Part shown: positions 15,686 through 23,072 of the stretch, in pieces
Layout of the letters: each line of letters opens with the position of its first letter
How positions within the stretch are numbered: the first letter of the stretch is position 1
Source: Bryobacterales bacterium
GTDB taxonomy: Bacteria > Acidobacteriota > Terriglobia > Bryobacterales > Bryobacteraceae
Assembly: GCA_016789745.1 (NCBI GenBank)
Contig: JAEUQF010000425.1
Span: 1 to 41,329 of the forward strand
DNA length: 41,329 nucleotides
Reading direction: 5' to 3'
Notes under the pieces: generated by a model
What the model was told of the DNA's origin: nothing
The model's input: the letters and a program-made list of their open reading frames with translations, nothing else
Database searches by the model: none
Made by a program: the position numbers and the translations under genes

Positions 15686-17014
15686 ATGAAAACCCGGCGC
15701 CTGCTTGTCGCCCTTGCTCTTCTTGCGGCTCCGTTAGCTGCCGAACCTCCCTCCGCGGTCGCCATCCGCAACGCTCGCATCATCACGGTCAGTGGGGCTA
15801 CGCTTGATCGCGGCAGTGTGGTGCTGCGCAATGGCCTCATCGAATCGGTGGGTGCCAGCACTTCCATCCCGGCGGATGCCTGGGTGGTGGAAGGCGAAGG
15901 ACTCACCGTCTACCCCGGCCTTATCGACGCCCTCAGCACAGTCGGCCTGAACACCCCTACGCCCACCATCCAAACCACCGGACGCCGCGGCGGAGGTCCG
16001 CCCACTGGCGACCCTGCCCCTGCCGGCCCCGTTTCGCGCGGCCCCGAGGACCGTCCGCTCAATACCAGCTATCTGCTGGCCGCCGACCAGATTACGCTCG
16101 CGGACCGGCGCATCGAAAGCTATCGCAACATGGGGTTCACCTCCGCGGTGTCCTTCCCCACGCGCGGCATCTTCGCCGGGCAAGGCGCGGTCATCAACCT
16201 GAGCGGCCAGCGTCCGAGCGCCATGGTCATTGACCCATCCGCCGGCCTTTACCTCACCATGCGTCCGAACGGCTTCGGCGGCGGGTTCCCCAACTCGCTG
16301 ATGGGCGTCATCGCCTATATCCGCCAGATCTACCTGGACGCCGGGCAATATAAGGAGGCCAAGGCCATCTATGCGGCACATCCTGCCGGCAACAAGCGAC
16401 CGGAATACGACAAGACGCTGGAAGGCGTACTGGCGGCCACGCGGATTCTGCTGCCCGCGCAAAACCCCAAAGAGATCCACCGCATGTTGCGCTTTGCCAC
16501 CGAACTGAAGCAGAAGGCGCTGCTCTATGGTCTGCAGGAAGGCTTCCTGGCCACCGATGTCCTGAAAGCGCGGAACGCCGCCGTACTGCTGAACCTGCGC
16601 TGGCCGGAAAGGGCTCGCGACGGTGATCCGGAAGCCGTGGAGAGCATGCGCGCGCTGGAGTTTCGCGACAAAGCCCCCACCACCGCGGCTGCCCTCGCCA
16701 AGGCCGGCGTCCCGTTCGCCTTCTACCTGGGCGGTCTGGAGCGCGCCTCCGAGATCAACGCCGCCATCCGCAAAGCCATGGCCGCGGGTCTGACCGAAGC
16801 CGACGCCATAAAAGCCCTCACGCTGTCCGCCGCGCGCCTCTTCGGTGTCGACGACCGACTGGGCAGCATCGAACCCGGTAAGATCGCGAACCTCGTTGTC
16901 ACCAAGGGGCCGCTGTTTGAGGACCGCACCGAAATGAAGTACGTCTTTGTCGACGGCGTTAAGTATGAGCCGGCCCCGGCACCCGCCGCGCCTGCCTCGG
17001 AGGCTACCCGATGA
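15686..17014 (+). CDS. Amidohydrolase-like exported protein lacking metal ligands (first of three)
   Basis: A 442-residue protein with a signal peptide (KTRRLLVALALLAAPLAA). The N-terminal beta-sandwich of amidohydrolases (AIRNARIITVSGATLDRGSVVLRNGLI) and the C-terminal RLGSIEPGKIANLVV segment show the fold. At the metal site the usual HxH reads Leu83-Ser-Thr85 (YPGLIDALSTVGL), and the C-terminal catalytic Asp region reads FYLGGLERAS with no aspartate. It is therefore probably not a metal-dependent hydrolase. A glycine/proline-rich insert (about 95-125) separates the N-terminal part from the rest. Its stop overlaps the ATG of the intact paralogue (ATGA), which suggests a co-assembled complex. 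Confidence 0.82.
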   Translation: MKTRRLLVALALLAAPLAAEPPSAVAIRNARIITVSGATLDRGSVVLRNGLIESVGASTSIPADAWVVEGEGLTVYPGLIDALSTVGLNTPTPTIQTTGRRGGGPPTGDPAPAGPVSRGPEDRPLNTSYLLAADQITLADRRIESYRNMGFTSAVSFPTRGIFAGQGAVINLSGQRPSAMVIDPSAGLYLTMRPNGFGGGFPNSLMGVIAYIRQIYLDAGQYKEAKAIYAAHPAGNKRPEYDKTLEGVLAATRILLPAQNPKEIHRMLRFATELKQKALLYGLQEGFLATDVLKARNAAVLLNLRWPERARDGDPEAVESMRALEFRDKAPTTAAALAKAGVPFAFYLGGLERASEINAAIRKAMAAGLTEADAIKALTLSAARLFGVDDRLGSIEPGKIANLVVTKGPLFEDRTEMKYVFVDGVKYEPAPAPAAPASEATR

Positions 17015-18354
17015 AACTCGCTTCCTTATTGCTGCTGGGGTGTGGTGCGCTCCTCGCCGCGCCGCCCATCGTGATCCAGAACGCCAACGTCCTTACGATT
17101 ACCAAGGGCTCCTTCAAAGGAGCGGTCGTGATCAAGGATGGCAAGATCGTCGAAGCCGGCGAAAAGGTGATCATCCCGCCCGGTGCGCAGGTCATCGACG
17201 CCGGCGGCCAATACCTGATGCCCGGCATCATCGACTGCCATTCGCACATCGCCGCGGATTCCATCAACGAAGGCTCGGTGTCCGTCTCGTCGATGGTTGG
17301 TATCGAAGATGTGCTGGACCCCACTGCCATCTCCATCTATCGCGCCCTGGCCGGCGGCGTCACCACCGCCAACATCCTGCACGGAAGCGCGAACTCCATC
17401 GGCGGCAAGTGTTCCGTGATCAAAACCCGCTGGGGGAAGGGCGCGCAGGGCATCCTGTTCGAGGGCGCTAAGCCCGGCATCAAGTTCGCGCTGGGCGAGA
17501 ATCCCAAGCGGCAGGGCAATACGCCGAACGTGCGCATCCCCGGTGCTCCCATCAGCCTGCGCTACCCGGCCACCCGCATGGGCGTGGAGGATGTCATTCG
17601 CCAAGCCTTCACCGAAGCCAAACAGTATCAGAAACAGTGGAAGGACTACGAGGCGCGTAAGGCGTCGGGCGCCGCCGTCATCCCGCCCCGGCGCGATCTG
17701 AAACTCGAGCCCCTGGTGGAGATCCTGGATGGCAAGCGTCTGGTGCACGCGCACTCCTATCGCGCCGACGAGATCCTGATGCTGCTCCGCGTCGCCGACG
17801 ATTTCGGCTTCAAGATCAAGACGCTGCAACACGTACTGGAGGGCTATAAGGTAGCCAAGGAAATCGCCGCGCACGGTGCCGGCGCTTCCACCTTCAGCGA
17901 CTGGTGGGCCTACAAGGTGGAAGCCTACGACGCGATCCCCTATAACGCCGCCATCATGGTTCGCAAAGGCGTGCTGGTTTCGCTGAACTCCGACGACGCC
18001 GAACTGATGCGCCGTCTGAATACCGAGGCCGCGAAAACCATGAAGTACGGCGGCCTGACCGAAGAAGAAGCCCTGTCCCTGATTACCATCAACCCGGCTA
18101 AGCAGCTTGACCTGGATAACCGCATCGGCTCCATTGAAGCCGGGAAAGATGCCGACCTGGTCTTATTCGACAAACATCCGCTCTCCAGCTTTGCCAAGGT
18201 GCAGAAAGTGCTCATCGACGGCACCGTCTATTTCGACCGCGACACGGACCTCAGCGATCGCAACCGCCGTCAGTTAGAGAAACAGAAGCTGCTCGACAAA
18301 GAAAAACAGAATCAACCCAAGAAACAGGGTGGACCCGGCCGGAGGCCCGCATAA
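17011..18354 (+). CDS. Exported metal-dependent amidohydrolase (imidazolonepropionase-like), middle of three
   Basis: A 447-residue protein with a signal peptide (KLASLLLLGCGALLAA; a lipobox is possible at LLGC). It keeps the full amidohydrolase metal site: His77-x-His79 (PGIIDCHSHI), His246/His248 (VHAHSYRAD), His274 (LQHVLEG) and Asp328/Asp329 (SLNSDD). The C-terminal block NRIGSIEAGKDADLVLFDKHP is typical of imidazolonepropionase-like amidohydrolases. The substrate is unknown, but the export signal points to periplasmic cleavage of a cyclic amide or peptide. The C-terminus is a lysine/glutamine-rich tail (about 25 residues). It overlaps genes at both ends, by 4 bases with the upstream paralogue and 1 base (TAATG) with the downstream one. 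Confidence 0.9.
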   Translation: MKLASLLLLGCGALLAAPPIVIQNANVLTITKGSFKGAVVIKDGKIVEAGEKVIIPPGAQVIDAGGQYLMPGIIDCHSHIAADSINEGSVSVSSMVGIEDVLDPTAISIYRALAGGVTTANILHGSANSIGGKCSVIKTRWGKGAQGILFEGAKPGIKFALGENPKRQGNTPNVRIPGAPISLRYPATRMGVEDVIRQAFTEAKQYQKQWKDYEARKASGAAVIPPRRDLKLEPLVEILDGKRLVHAHSYRADEILMLLRVADDFGFKIKTLQHVLEGYKVAKEIAAHGAGASTFSDWWAYKVEAYDAIPYNAAIMVRKGVLVSLNSDDAELMRRLNTEAAKTMKYGGLTEEEALSLITINPAKQLDLDNRIGSIEAGKDADLVLFDKHPLSSFAKVQKVLIDGTVYFDRDTDLSDRNRRQLEKQKLLDKEKQNQPKKQGGPGRRPA

Positions 18355-19598
18355 TGAGACGCATCTTACTGGCTGTGCTTGCAGCCCTGCCTCTGATGGG
18401 AGCCGCTGATGATACTTTTGCCATCCGCGCAGCTACCGTACATCCTGTATCCGGACCCAAGCTTGAGAACGCCACGCTCCTGGTAGTGAATGGAACTATC
18501 GCCGAGATCGGTAATGCGAAACTCGCCGTACCCAAAGGTACCCGCGTCATCGACGGCAAAGGATTGCACGTCTACCCGGGTATCATCGATTCCTCCACGC
18601 AGGTGGGTCTTTCCGAAATCAGTTCGGTGCGGGAAACATCCGATGTCTCCGAACTCGGCGATTTCAAGCCGCAGTTGCGCGCCGCGGTTGCCATCAATCC
18701 GTCGAGCGAACATATTCCGGTCATTCGCGCGAACGGCACCACTACGGCTCTGGCTGTACCCGGCGGCGGTCTGATCGCCGGACAAGCTTCGATGATGCAT
18801 CTGGACGGCTGGACCTGGGAAGATATGACGGTCCGCCGGGATGCCGCCATGGTGCTCAACTTCCCGACGCTCAGTGCCTCTGGCGACCGGTCCTTCGCGG
18901 ACGCCCGGCGCAACTATGACCAGCAGATCCGCAACCTTTCCGCATACCTGGAGTCGGCCCGCCGCTATCAGAAGGCCAAAGCGGCTCCAGTGCCCGATTT
19001 CAGGATCGATCTGGCTCTGGACGCCATGCTACCTGTACTGGAAGGCAAAGTGCCGCTGCTGGTGGGCGCCGAACGCGAACGGGCCGTCCGGGATGCCATC
19101 GCCTGGGCCGACCGCGAGAAATTGAAGATCGTCCTGTTCAACGTCCGCAGGCCAGGTAAAGCGATGACAGAGATCAAGTCCCGCAACATACCGGTGATCC
19201 TCGGCCCCACCCAGGAGCTACCTCTCGAAGAGGATGACCCCTACGACGAAGCCTTCACGGTACCTTTGGAGTTTCATAAAGCGGGGGTGAAGTTCGCTTT
19301 CGGCACCTTCGGCAATCAATTCGCCCGTAACCTGCCCTACCAGGCGGCCACCGCCGTTGCCTTCGGCTTACCTTACGAAGAGGCTCTGAAAGCGATTACC
19401 ATCAACCCGGCGGAGATCTTCGGGATTAGTGCCATCACAGGATCTGTCGAAAAAGGTAAGTGGGCCGATCTCATTCTGACGGACGGCGATCCGCTGGAAG
19501 TAAAGACGCAGGTGAAGCGTATGTTCATCAAAGGTAAGGAAGTGGACCTGGACAGCCGGCATACGCGGCTCTATAAGAAATATATGGCTCGTCCGTAG
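18354..19598 (+). CDS. Amidohydrolase-like exported protein lacking metal ligands (third of three)
   Basis: A 414-residue protein with a signal peptide (RRILLAVLAALPLMGA) and the family N-terminal sandwich (ATLLVVNGTIAEIGNA). The HxH position is Ser81-Thr-Gln83 (YPGIIDSSTQVGL) and the Asp region reads FAFGTFGNQFARN, so every metal ligand that can be located is absent. The C-terminal SVEKGKWADLILTDGDPLEV block retains the fold signature. Start and stop of the adjacent genes overlap by one base. Together with the first gene it flanks the only intact member, suggesting a hetero-oligomer in which two pseudoenzymes support one active subunit, or a substrate-binding role; this is inference. Confidence 0.82.
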   Translation: MRRILLAVLAALPLMGAADDTFAIRAATVHPVSGPKLENATLLVVNGTIAEIGNAKLAVPKGTRVIDGKGLHVYPGIIDSSTQVGLSEISSVRETSDVSELGDFKPQLRAAVAINPSSEHIPVIRANGTTTALAVPGGGLIAGQASMMHLDGWTWEDMTVRRDAAMVLNFPTLSASGDRSFADARRNYDQQIRNLSAYLESARRYQKAKAAPVPDFRIDLALDAMLPVLEGKVPLLVGAERERAVRDAIAWADREKLKIVLFNVRRPGKAMTEIKSRNIPVILGPTQELPLEEDDPYDEAFTVPLEFHKAGVKFAFGTFGNQFARNLPYQAATAVAFGLPYEEALKAITINPAEIFGISAITGSVEKGKWADLILTDGDPLEVKTQVKRMFIKGKEVDLDSRHTRLYKKYMARP

Positions 19599-19604
19599 TC
19601 CCGA

Positions 19605-19889
19605 TTAGTCAACGAAGCCGCGCCAGACGTTGCCCTTCTCGTCGCGCAGCACGATGCCGTAGGTATCGGACATCCCTGTGATGGTGCGGCCGTCCTCATC
19701 GCGAAAGCGGTAGCAGATGCTGTCGTCGGGTAGCAGTTCGGCCTGCCCGCGCCAAATGTTGCCACGCTCATCCCGCAGGCGGATGTACTCGCCATAGCCG
19801 GATCCACTCACCGTGCTGCGTGGCATGCGAATGGAGTCGAAGCGGTAGAAGCCTCCCGGAACAGACGAGCGGCGCTTTCGTTTGATCAC
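19605..19889 (-). CDS. Small protein with three RDExG-type internal repeats
   Basis: A 94-residue protein that I do not recognise. After a basic N-terminus (IKRKRRSSVPGG) come three related segments, each starting with a beta-strand-like run and RDE: YIRLRDERGNIWRGQAE (35-51), YRFRDEDGRTITGMSD (60-75) and GIVLRDEKGNVWRGFVD (78-94). The spacing of the RDE cores is 24 and 19 residues, and the first and third copies are closest. The pattern suggests a small all-beta domain. The GTG start is preceded by GAG; no signal peptide is seen. It lies 66 bases after the GHMP kinase on the same strand and 6 bases from the convergent amidohydrolase stop. Confidence 0.6.
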   Translation of the reverse strand: MIKRKRRSSVPGGFYRFDSIRMPRSTVSGSGYGEYIRLRDERGNIWRGQAELLPDDSICYRFRDEDGRTITGMSDTYGIVLRDEKGNVWRGFVD

Positions 19890-19955
19890 GTCTCATTATG
19901 CGGACCCGGCCCGCTACGGGTGGATCCGACACACACCTTAGCCGGACTCAAGAAA

Positions 19956-20963
19956 TTACTGGACCTTCTTCGGCAGGATCTGCGGCCGGATCACCGCTAT
20001 CCGGTGCGGCGCCATCACTTCGGCTAACCGCTGGAGCATCTCCTCGCCTTTGTAGGTGCCCGTAATGGCACCTCCGGAACCAGCGAAATTAGCCGTAGCA
20101 CCGACGCTCCGTGCTAGCCGGATCATTTCCAGGTTGCCTTCACTCACCCGGTACAGTTTCGCCCGCAGATCGAAGTTCGCGTCGATCAGGTGATCCAGGG
20201 CCGTCACATCGCCGGCAACCAGGGCATCACGCGCCTGCTGCGCATAGGAAGCCCAGGTACGCATCCCCTCGACGATCTCCGGATCGCCATTGCGCCAGCG
20301 CTCCCGGATGTTCGAATGAAATACTTCCGTTCCTTCACTCAGGCTGGTGCGGTAGGCCACGTACAAAGGCGGCAGTAATCCCGGATCCAGACGTTCGTAG
20401 TTACCATAGCCGCGCGACTCCATTAAGTCCCGCTGAAAGTCCATAAACACCAGGCCTTCGTAAGACTGGATCACACGGTCTTGCGGTCCTGCCGGAACAC
20501 CGAGTTCGCGCGTCTCGGTTTCCAGCACCAACTTGGCCTGCACCGGCAGCGGGATGTCCAACTCGTAATACTGACAAAGCGCCCGCAGCGCAGCCGTGAT
20601 GATCGCACTGGAGCCGCCCATCCCTAACCGTAGCGGCACGGTTGTCTCATACTCCAGCGTGAAGTTCCGGTCTTCGAGTGCAATCCCCTGCTCGCGGCAG
20701 TAATCCGCCAACCGCACCACCAGAGCCTGGATAATGCGAATGCCGCCATAGTACCCGCGCCAGCGAGTGGTTTGATAAAGGTCATCCAGGCTTTCAAAAA
20801 CCGGCGAATCGGCACGGCCCGGCTTGATTTCCAGCCGTGCGCTAGGATACAGGATGACCCGCGCGCGAAAGTTTCGTACCAGGAATGCGATGGTCTTTCC
20901 GAAGAATCCATCGCTTGGGTTTCCTACCAATCCGGCACGAGCATAGGCGTAGGTTTCAATCAT
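19956..20963 (-). CDS. GHMP kinase, glucuronokinase-like
   Basis: A 335-residue GHMP-family kinase. The N-terminal ARAGLVGNPSDGFFGKTIAF segment and the ATP-binding loop VPLRLGMGGSSA are both clear, and the C-terminal motif ATANFAGSGGAITG closes the active site. The GNPSD-(x)-GK-TI pattern is characteristic of the plant-type glucuronokinase branch, which phosphorylates D-glucuronate at C1. The substrate is inferred only from this similarity; L-fucose- or heptose-kinase-like activities are alternatives. A uronate kinase would suit a genome segment with two sulfatases, a sugar-acid-type enolase protein and a Gfo/Idh oxidoreductase. Its ATG is only 22 bases from the divergent dtd start, so its promoter must lie inside dtd coding sequence or overlap the dtd promoter. 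Confidence 0.85.
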   Translation of the reverse strand: MIETYAYARAGLVGNPSDGFFGKTIAFLVRNFRARVILYPSARLEIKPGRADSPVFESLDDLYQTTRWRGYYGGIRIIQALVVRLADYCREQGIALEDRNFTLEYETTVPLRLGMGGSSAIITAALRALCQYYELDIPLPVQAKLVLETETRELGVPAGPQDRVIQSYEGLVFMDFQRDLMESRGYGNYERLDPGLLPPLYVAYRTSLSEGTEVFHSNIRERWRNGDPEIVEGMRTWASYAQQARDALVAGDVTALDHLIDANFDLRAKLYRVSEGNLEMIRLARSVGATANFAGSGGAITGTYKGEEMLQRLAEVMAPHRIAVIRPQILPKKVQ

Positions 20964-20985
20964 CAGGAACGAGTGTACCGTATTT

Positions 20986-21435
20986 GTGAAAGCCGTTATT
21001 CAAAGGGTAAGTCGAGCCAAAGTCACCGTCGATGGCCAGATCAGCGGGCAGATCGGAACGGGTTTGCTGGTGTTGCTGGGTGTATCCAAACAGGACCAGG
21101 AATCCGATGCGCTCTACTTACTGGACAAGATCGTCCATCTACGCATTTTTCCCGACGCGGATGGCCGAATGAACCGCAGCCTTACCGATGTCGGAGGTGC
21201 GCTGCTGGTGGTTTCTCAGTTCACCCTCTACGGCGATTGCCGCAAGGGCCGCAGGCCTGGATTTGACTTGGCGGCGCCCGCCGAACAGGCTCGTTCCTTA
21301 TATGAATACTTTGTAAGTGCGGCCCGCCAGCGCGGCCTCTCGGTGGAAACGGGAGTCTTTCAGGCACACATGGACGTGGAACTTACCAATGATGGTCCGG
21401 TAACTTTCCTGCTCGAATCCCCACAGAAATCATAA
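20986..21435 (+). CDS. dtd: D-aminoacyl-tRNA deacylase
   Basis: A 149-residue protein matching the DTD family along its whole length: an N-terminal MKAVIQRVSRAKVTVDG block, the active-site motif SQFTLYGD and the cross-subunit motif NDGPVTF. It removes D-amino acids mischarged on tRNA and also glycine from tRNA(Ala), acting as a cytoplasmic dimer. The start is GTG with no good Shine-Dalgarno. The gene starts 22 bases from the divergent GHMP kinase gene. Confidence 0.95.
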   Translation: MKAVIQRVSRAKVTVDGQISGQIGTGLLVLLGVSKQDQESDALYLLDKIVHLRIFPDADGRMNRSLTDVGGALLVVSQFTLYGDCRKGRRPGFDLAAPAEQARSLYEYFVSAARQRGLSVETGVFQAHMDVELTNDGPVTFLLESPQKS

Positions 21436-21442
21436 ACGGAGT

Positions 21443-21472
21443 TTGACAGCGGGATTCTATTTACGAGATATT
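21443..21472 (+). promoter_or_regulatory. Sigma70-type promoter upstream of the small basic protein gene
   Basis: TTGACA (21443-21448) is followed by an 18-base spacer and GATATT (21467-21472; 4/6 match). The predicted start near 21479 lies 15 bases before ATG 21494, with GAGG (21484-21487) spaced 6 bases from the ATG. This explains why the in-frame TTG at 21443 should not be used as the start codon. Confidence 0.45.
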
Positions 21473-21493
21473 GGGTTTGCTACGAGGCGTCCC

Positions 21494-21769
21494 ATGCCCA
21501 GACCAAGAAAAGCCATCCAAGATCCCACTTTCCTAACTGCAGCACTTGAAGGTCTCGAATTACAGAAGCAGCGAATTGAAGAGCAGATTCGCCAGGTTCG
21601 CGCCATGCTCGGCAAGAAGGGCCCCGCTGTTTCCGCCCCGGTTGTTCCCGTTGTGGAAGAGAAACCTGCCCGCAAGCGCAACCTAAGTGAGGCCGCGCGG
21701 CGCCGTATCGCCGCCGCACAGAAGAAGCGCTGGGCCGCGTTCCGGAAGGAACAACCGCAGGGCGAATAA
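21494..21769 (+). CDS. Small basic protein with N-terminal coiled coil and a KRW-type basic tail (unknown function)
   Basis: A 91-residue protein from ATG 21494, chosen because GAGG lies 6 bases upstream and the upstream TTG is a promoter element. The order is a basic start (PRPRKAIQD), a short coiled coil rich in Leu/Gln/Glu (ALEGLELQKQRIEEQIRQVRAML), a proline/valine linker, and a highly basic C-terminal segment RKRNLSEAARRRIAAAQKKRW. The (S)xxARxRIAxAQKxRW pattern recurs at the ends of small proteins in Acidobacteriota and related phyla. A nucleoid-associated or DNA-binding role, loosely H-NS-like (oligomerisation helix plus basic tail), is inference only. Confidence 0.7.
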   Translation: MPRPRKAIQDPTFLTAALEGLELQKQRIEEQIRQVRAMLGKKGPAVSAPVVPVVEEKPARKRNLSEAARRRIAAAQKKRWAAFRKEQPQGE

Positions 21770-21817
21770 CCTACTCCTAGAGGCGCTAGTTTCCAAACTT
21801 CCACTTAGTGTTGTTTC

Positions 21818-21931
21818 CGTTCCGGGTCCGCTGCCCGCGGATTCGGAACGTTGCCCCTTCGTCTCCGCCAAGCTGATCCCTTACCGTTGGGAGACGGCGG
21901 ATTGTGGGCTTGCCGGCACCCCGGTTTTTTT
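21818..21931 (+). ncRNA. Candidate structured RNA or 3'UTR with terminator between 21494-21769 and the E1 alpha gene
   Basis: Three elements follow one another. First, a 14-bp hairpin with 5' arm 21818-21831, a 5-base loop (TGCCC) and 3' arm 21837-21850, fully paired if two G-U pairs are allowed. Second, CGTCTCC (21860-21866) pairs with GGAGACG (21890-21896). Third, CCGG-CACC-CCGG (21913-21924) is directly followed by seven T residues (21925-21931), the form of an intrinsic terminator. The simplest reading is a structured 3'UTR ending the 21494-21769 transcript; an independent small RNA is also possible. No known family was recognised. Confidence 0.35.
21913..21931 (+). terminator. Intrinsic terminator-like hairpin and T tract
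   Basis: CCGG (21913-21916), loop CACC, CCGG (21921-21924), then TTTTTTT (21925-21931). The stem is only 4 bp but all G-C. The next gene has its own -10 box downstream (21993-21998), in keeping with termination here. Confidence 0.45.
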
Positions 21932-21992
21932 CCCGCTTACCACGCTCACAATTCCCTGTCCCCAGCCACGTCAAAATGGCGCAAGAATCGCT

Positions 21993-22024
21993 TATACTTG
22001 AGTCTTTGCCCGCCCTTCGGCGGG
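21993..22024 (+). promoter_or_regulatory. -10 box and leader hairpin of the E1 alpha/beta operon
   Basis: TATACT (21993-21998) is a 5/6 match to the -10 consensus; the -35 at 17 bases (GTCAAA, 21970-21975) is weak. The leader carries a 6-bp all-G/C hairpin, CCCGCC-CTTC-GGCGGG (22009-22024). GAAGG (22037-22041) is the likely ribosome-binding site for ATG 22053. Confidence 0.4.
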
Positions 22025-22052
22025 TGTTGTTCATGCGAAGGTAGCATTCCTC

Positions 22053-23069
22053 ATGGCAGCGGTGAAACTGGAAGCTCTAACCCGGCACGACGCCTCTCAA
22101 TCCCCGGAGGCCGATCTTGCCCGCAAAGCCTTGACCTACATGACGATGATGCGCGAAGTAGAAGAGCGCATCGAACGCCGCTTGTACCGCCAAGGCAAGG
22201 TCCTTGGTGGTGTCTATGTCGGCCGCGGCCAGGAAGCCATTCCGGTCGGCGCCGGGTTGGCCGCCCGCCCCGACGATGTTTTGTTTCCTTCTCACCGCGA
22301 TCTGGCGTTATACCTGATGCGCGGCGTCACCCCCGGCCAGATATTCGCCCAGTACATGGGCCGCGTCGGTGGACTTACTCGCGGCCGCGACGGCAACATG
22401 CATATGGGCGACCTCAGCAAGGGGCTGGTCGCCATCATTAGTGCGATGGCCGCCAGTGTCCCTGTCGCCGCCGGTGCCGCCATGGCCCTCAAATACCAAG
22501 GCCGCGACCAGATTGTGATGGTGTTCTTCGGCGATGGCGCCACCAGCCGTGGCGACTGGCATGAGGGCATCAACCTCGCCGCCGTCCAGAAAGCGCCGCT
22601 CGTGCTGTTCTGCAATAACAACCAGTACGCGTATTCCACCCCGCTCGACAAGCAGATGGCCTGCGCCAATGTCGCCGACCGCGCCCCCGGCTACGGCATC
22701 CCTGCCGAAATCGTCGACGGCAATGACCCGCTGGCCATCTACGAAGCCGGACGCCGCGGCGCCGACCATGCCCGCATGGGTCTTGGCCCTTATCTGATCG
22801 AGTGCAAGACGTTCCGCATGACCGGACATTCCGCCCATGATCCGGCCGACTACGTGCCCAAGCAGCTATTTGAAGAATGGTCGCAGCAGTGCCCCATCGT
22901 GCGCCTGGAAAAACGCATGATCGAGGAGGGCTGGGCCACCAGCCAGGAAATCGCCCAGTTGCATGAACGCATCCGGTTGGAAACCGACCAGGCCATCGAA
23001 TGGGCGGAGCAGAGCCCGTACCCGGATCCGTCCACGCTCGAACTGGACGTCTACGAGACGAAGGGGTAA
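22053..23069 (+). CDS. 2-oxoacid dehydrogenase E1 component, alpha subunit (thiamine pyrophosphate-dependent)
   Basis: A 338-residue E1 alpha subunit. The thiamine-diphosphate motif begins GDGATSRGDWHEGINLAAVQ (residues 160-179) and ends in CNNNQYAYSTP (188 onwards). HRDLALYLMRG and GRDGNMHMGD match the substrate-channel and phosphorylation-loop regions, and GHSAHDPADYVP is the usual late motif. It decarboxylates a 2-oxoacid and reductively acylates a lipoyl E2. No E2 or E3 gene lies nearby, so pyruvate, branched-chain 2-oxoacid or acetoin specificity cannot be decided. Branched-chain or acetoin-type E1 is favoured, because the sequence lacks features unique to pyruvate E1p. Start ATG has GAAGG 11 bases upstream; the beta-subunit ATG lies 3 bases after the stop. 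Confidence 0.92.
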   Translation: MAAVKLEALTRHDASQSPEADLARKALTYMTMMREVEERIERRLYRQGKVLGGVYVGRGQEAIPVGAGLAARPDDVLFPSHRDLALYLMRGVTPGQIFAQYMGRVGGLTRGRDGNMHMGDLSKGLVAIISAMAASVPVAAGAAMALKYQGRDQIVMVFFGDGATSRGDWHEGINLAAVQKAPLVLFCNNNQYAYSTPLDKQMACANVADRAPGYGIPAEIVDGNDPLAIYEAGRRGADHARMGLGPYLIECKTFRMTGHSAHDPADYVPKQLFEEWSQQCPIVRLEKRMIEEGWATSQEIAQLHERIRLETDQAIEWAEQSPYPDPSTLELDVYETKG

Positions 23070-23072
23070 TTC

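Noticed and set aside
21860..21900. Thiamine pyrophosphate riboswitch suspected upstream of a TPP-dependent E1 because of a CTGATCCC segment.
   Set aside because: The conserved CTGAGA element and the rest of the THI-box are absent, and a terminator and a new -10 box separate the region from the E1 gene.
22033..22044. Three-codon upstream reading frame (ATG CGA AGG TAG) before the E1 alpha gene.
   Set aside because: No ribosome-binding site of its own; it overlaps the likely Shine-Dalgarno of the real gene and probably arises by chance.
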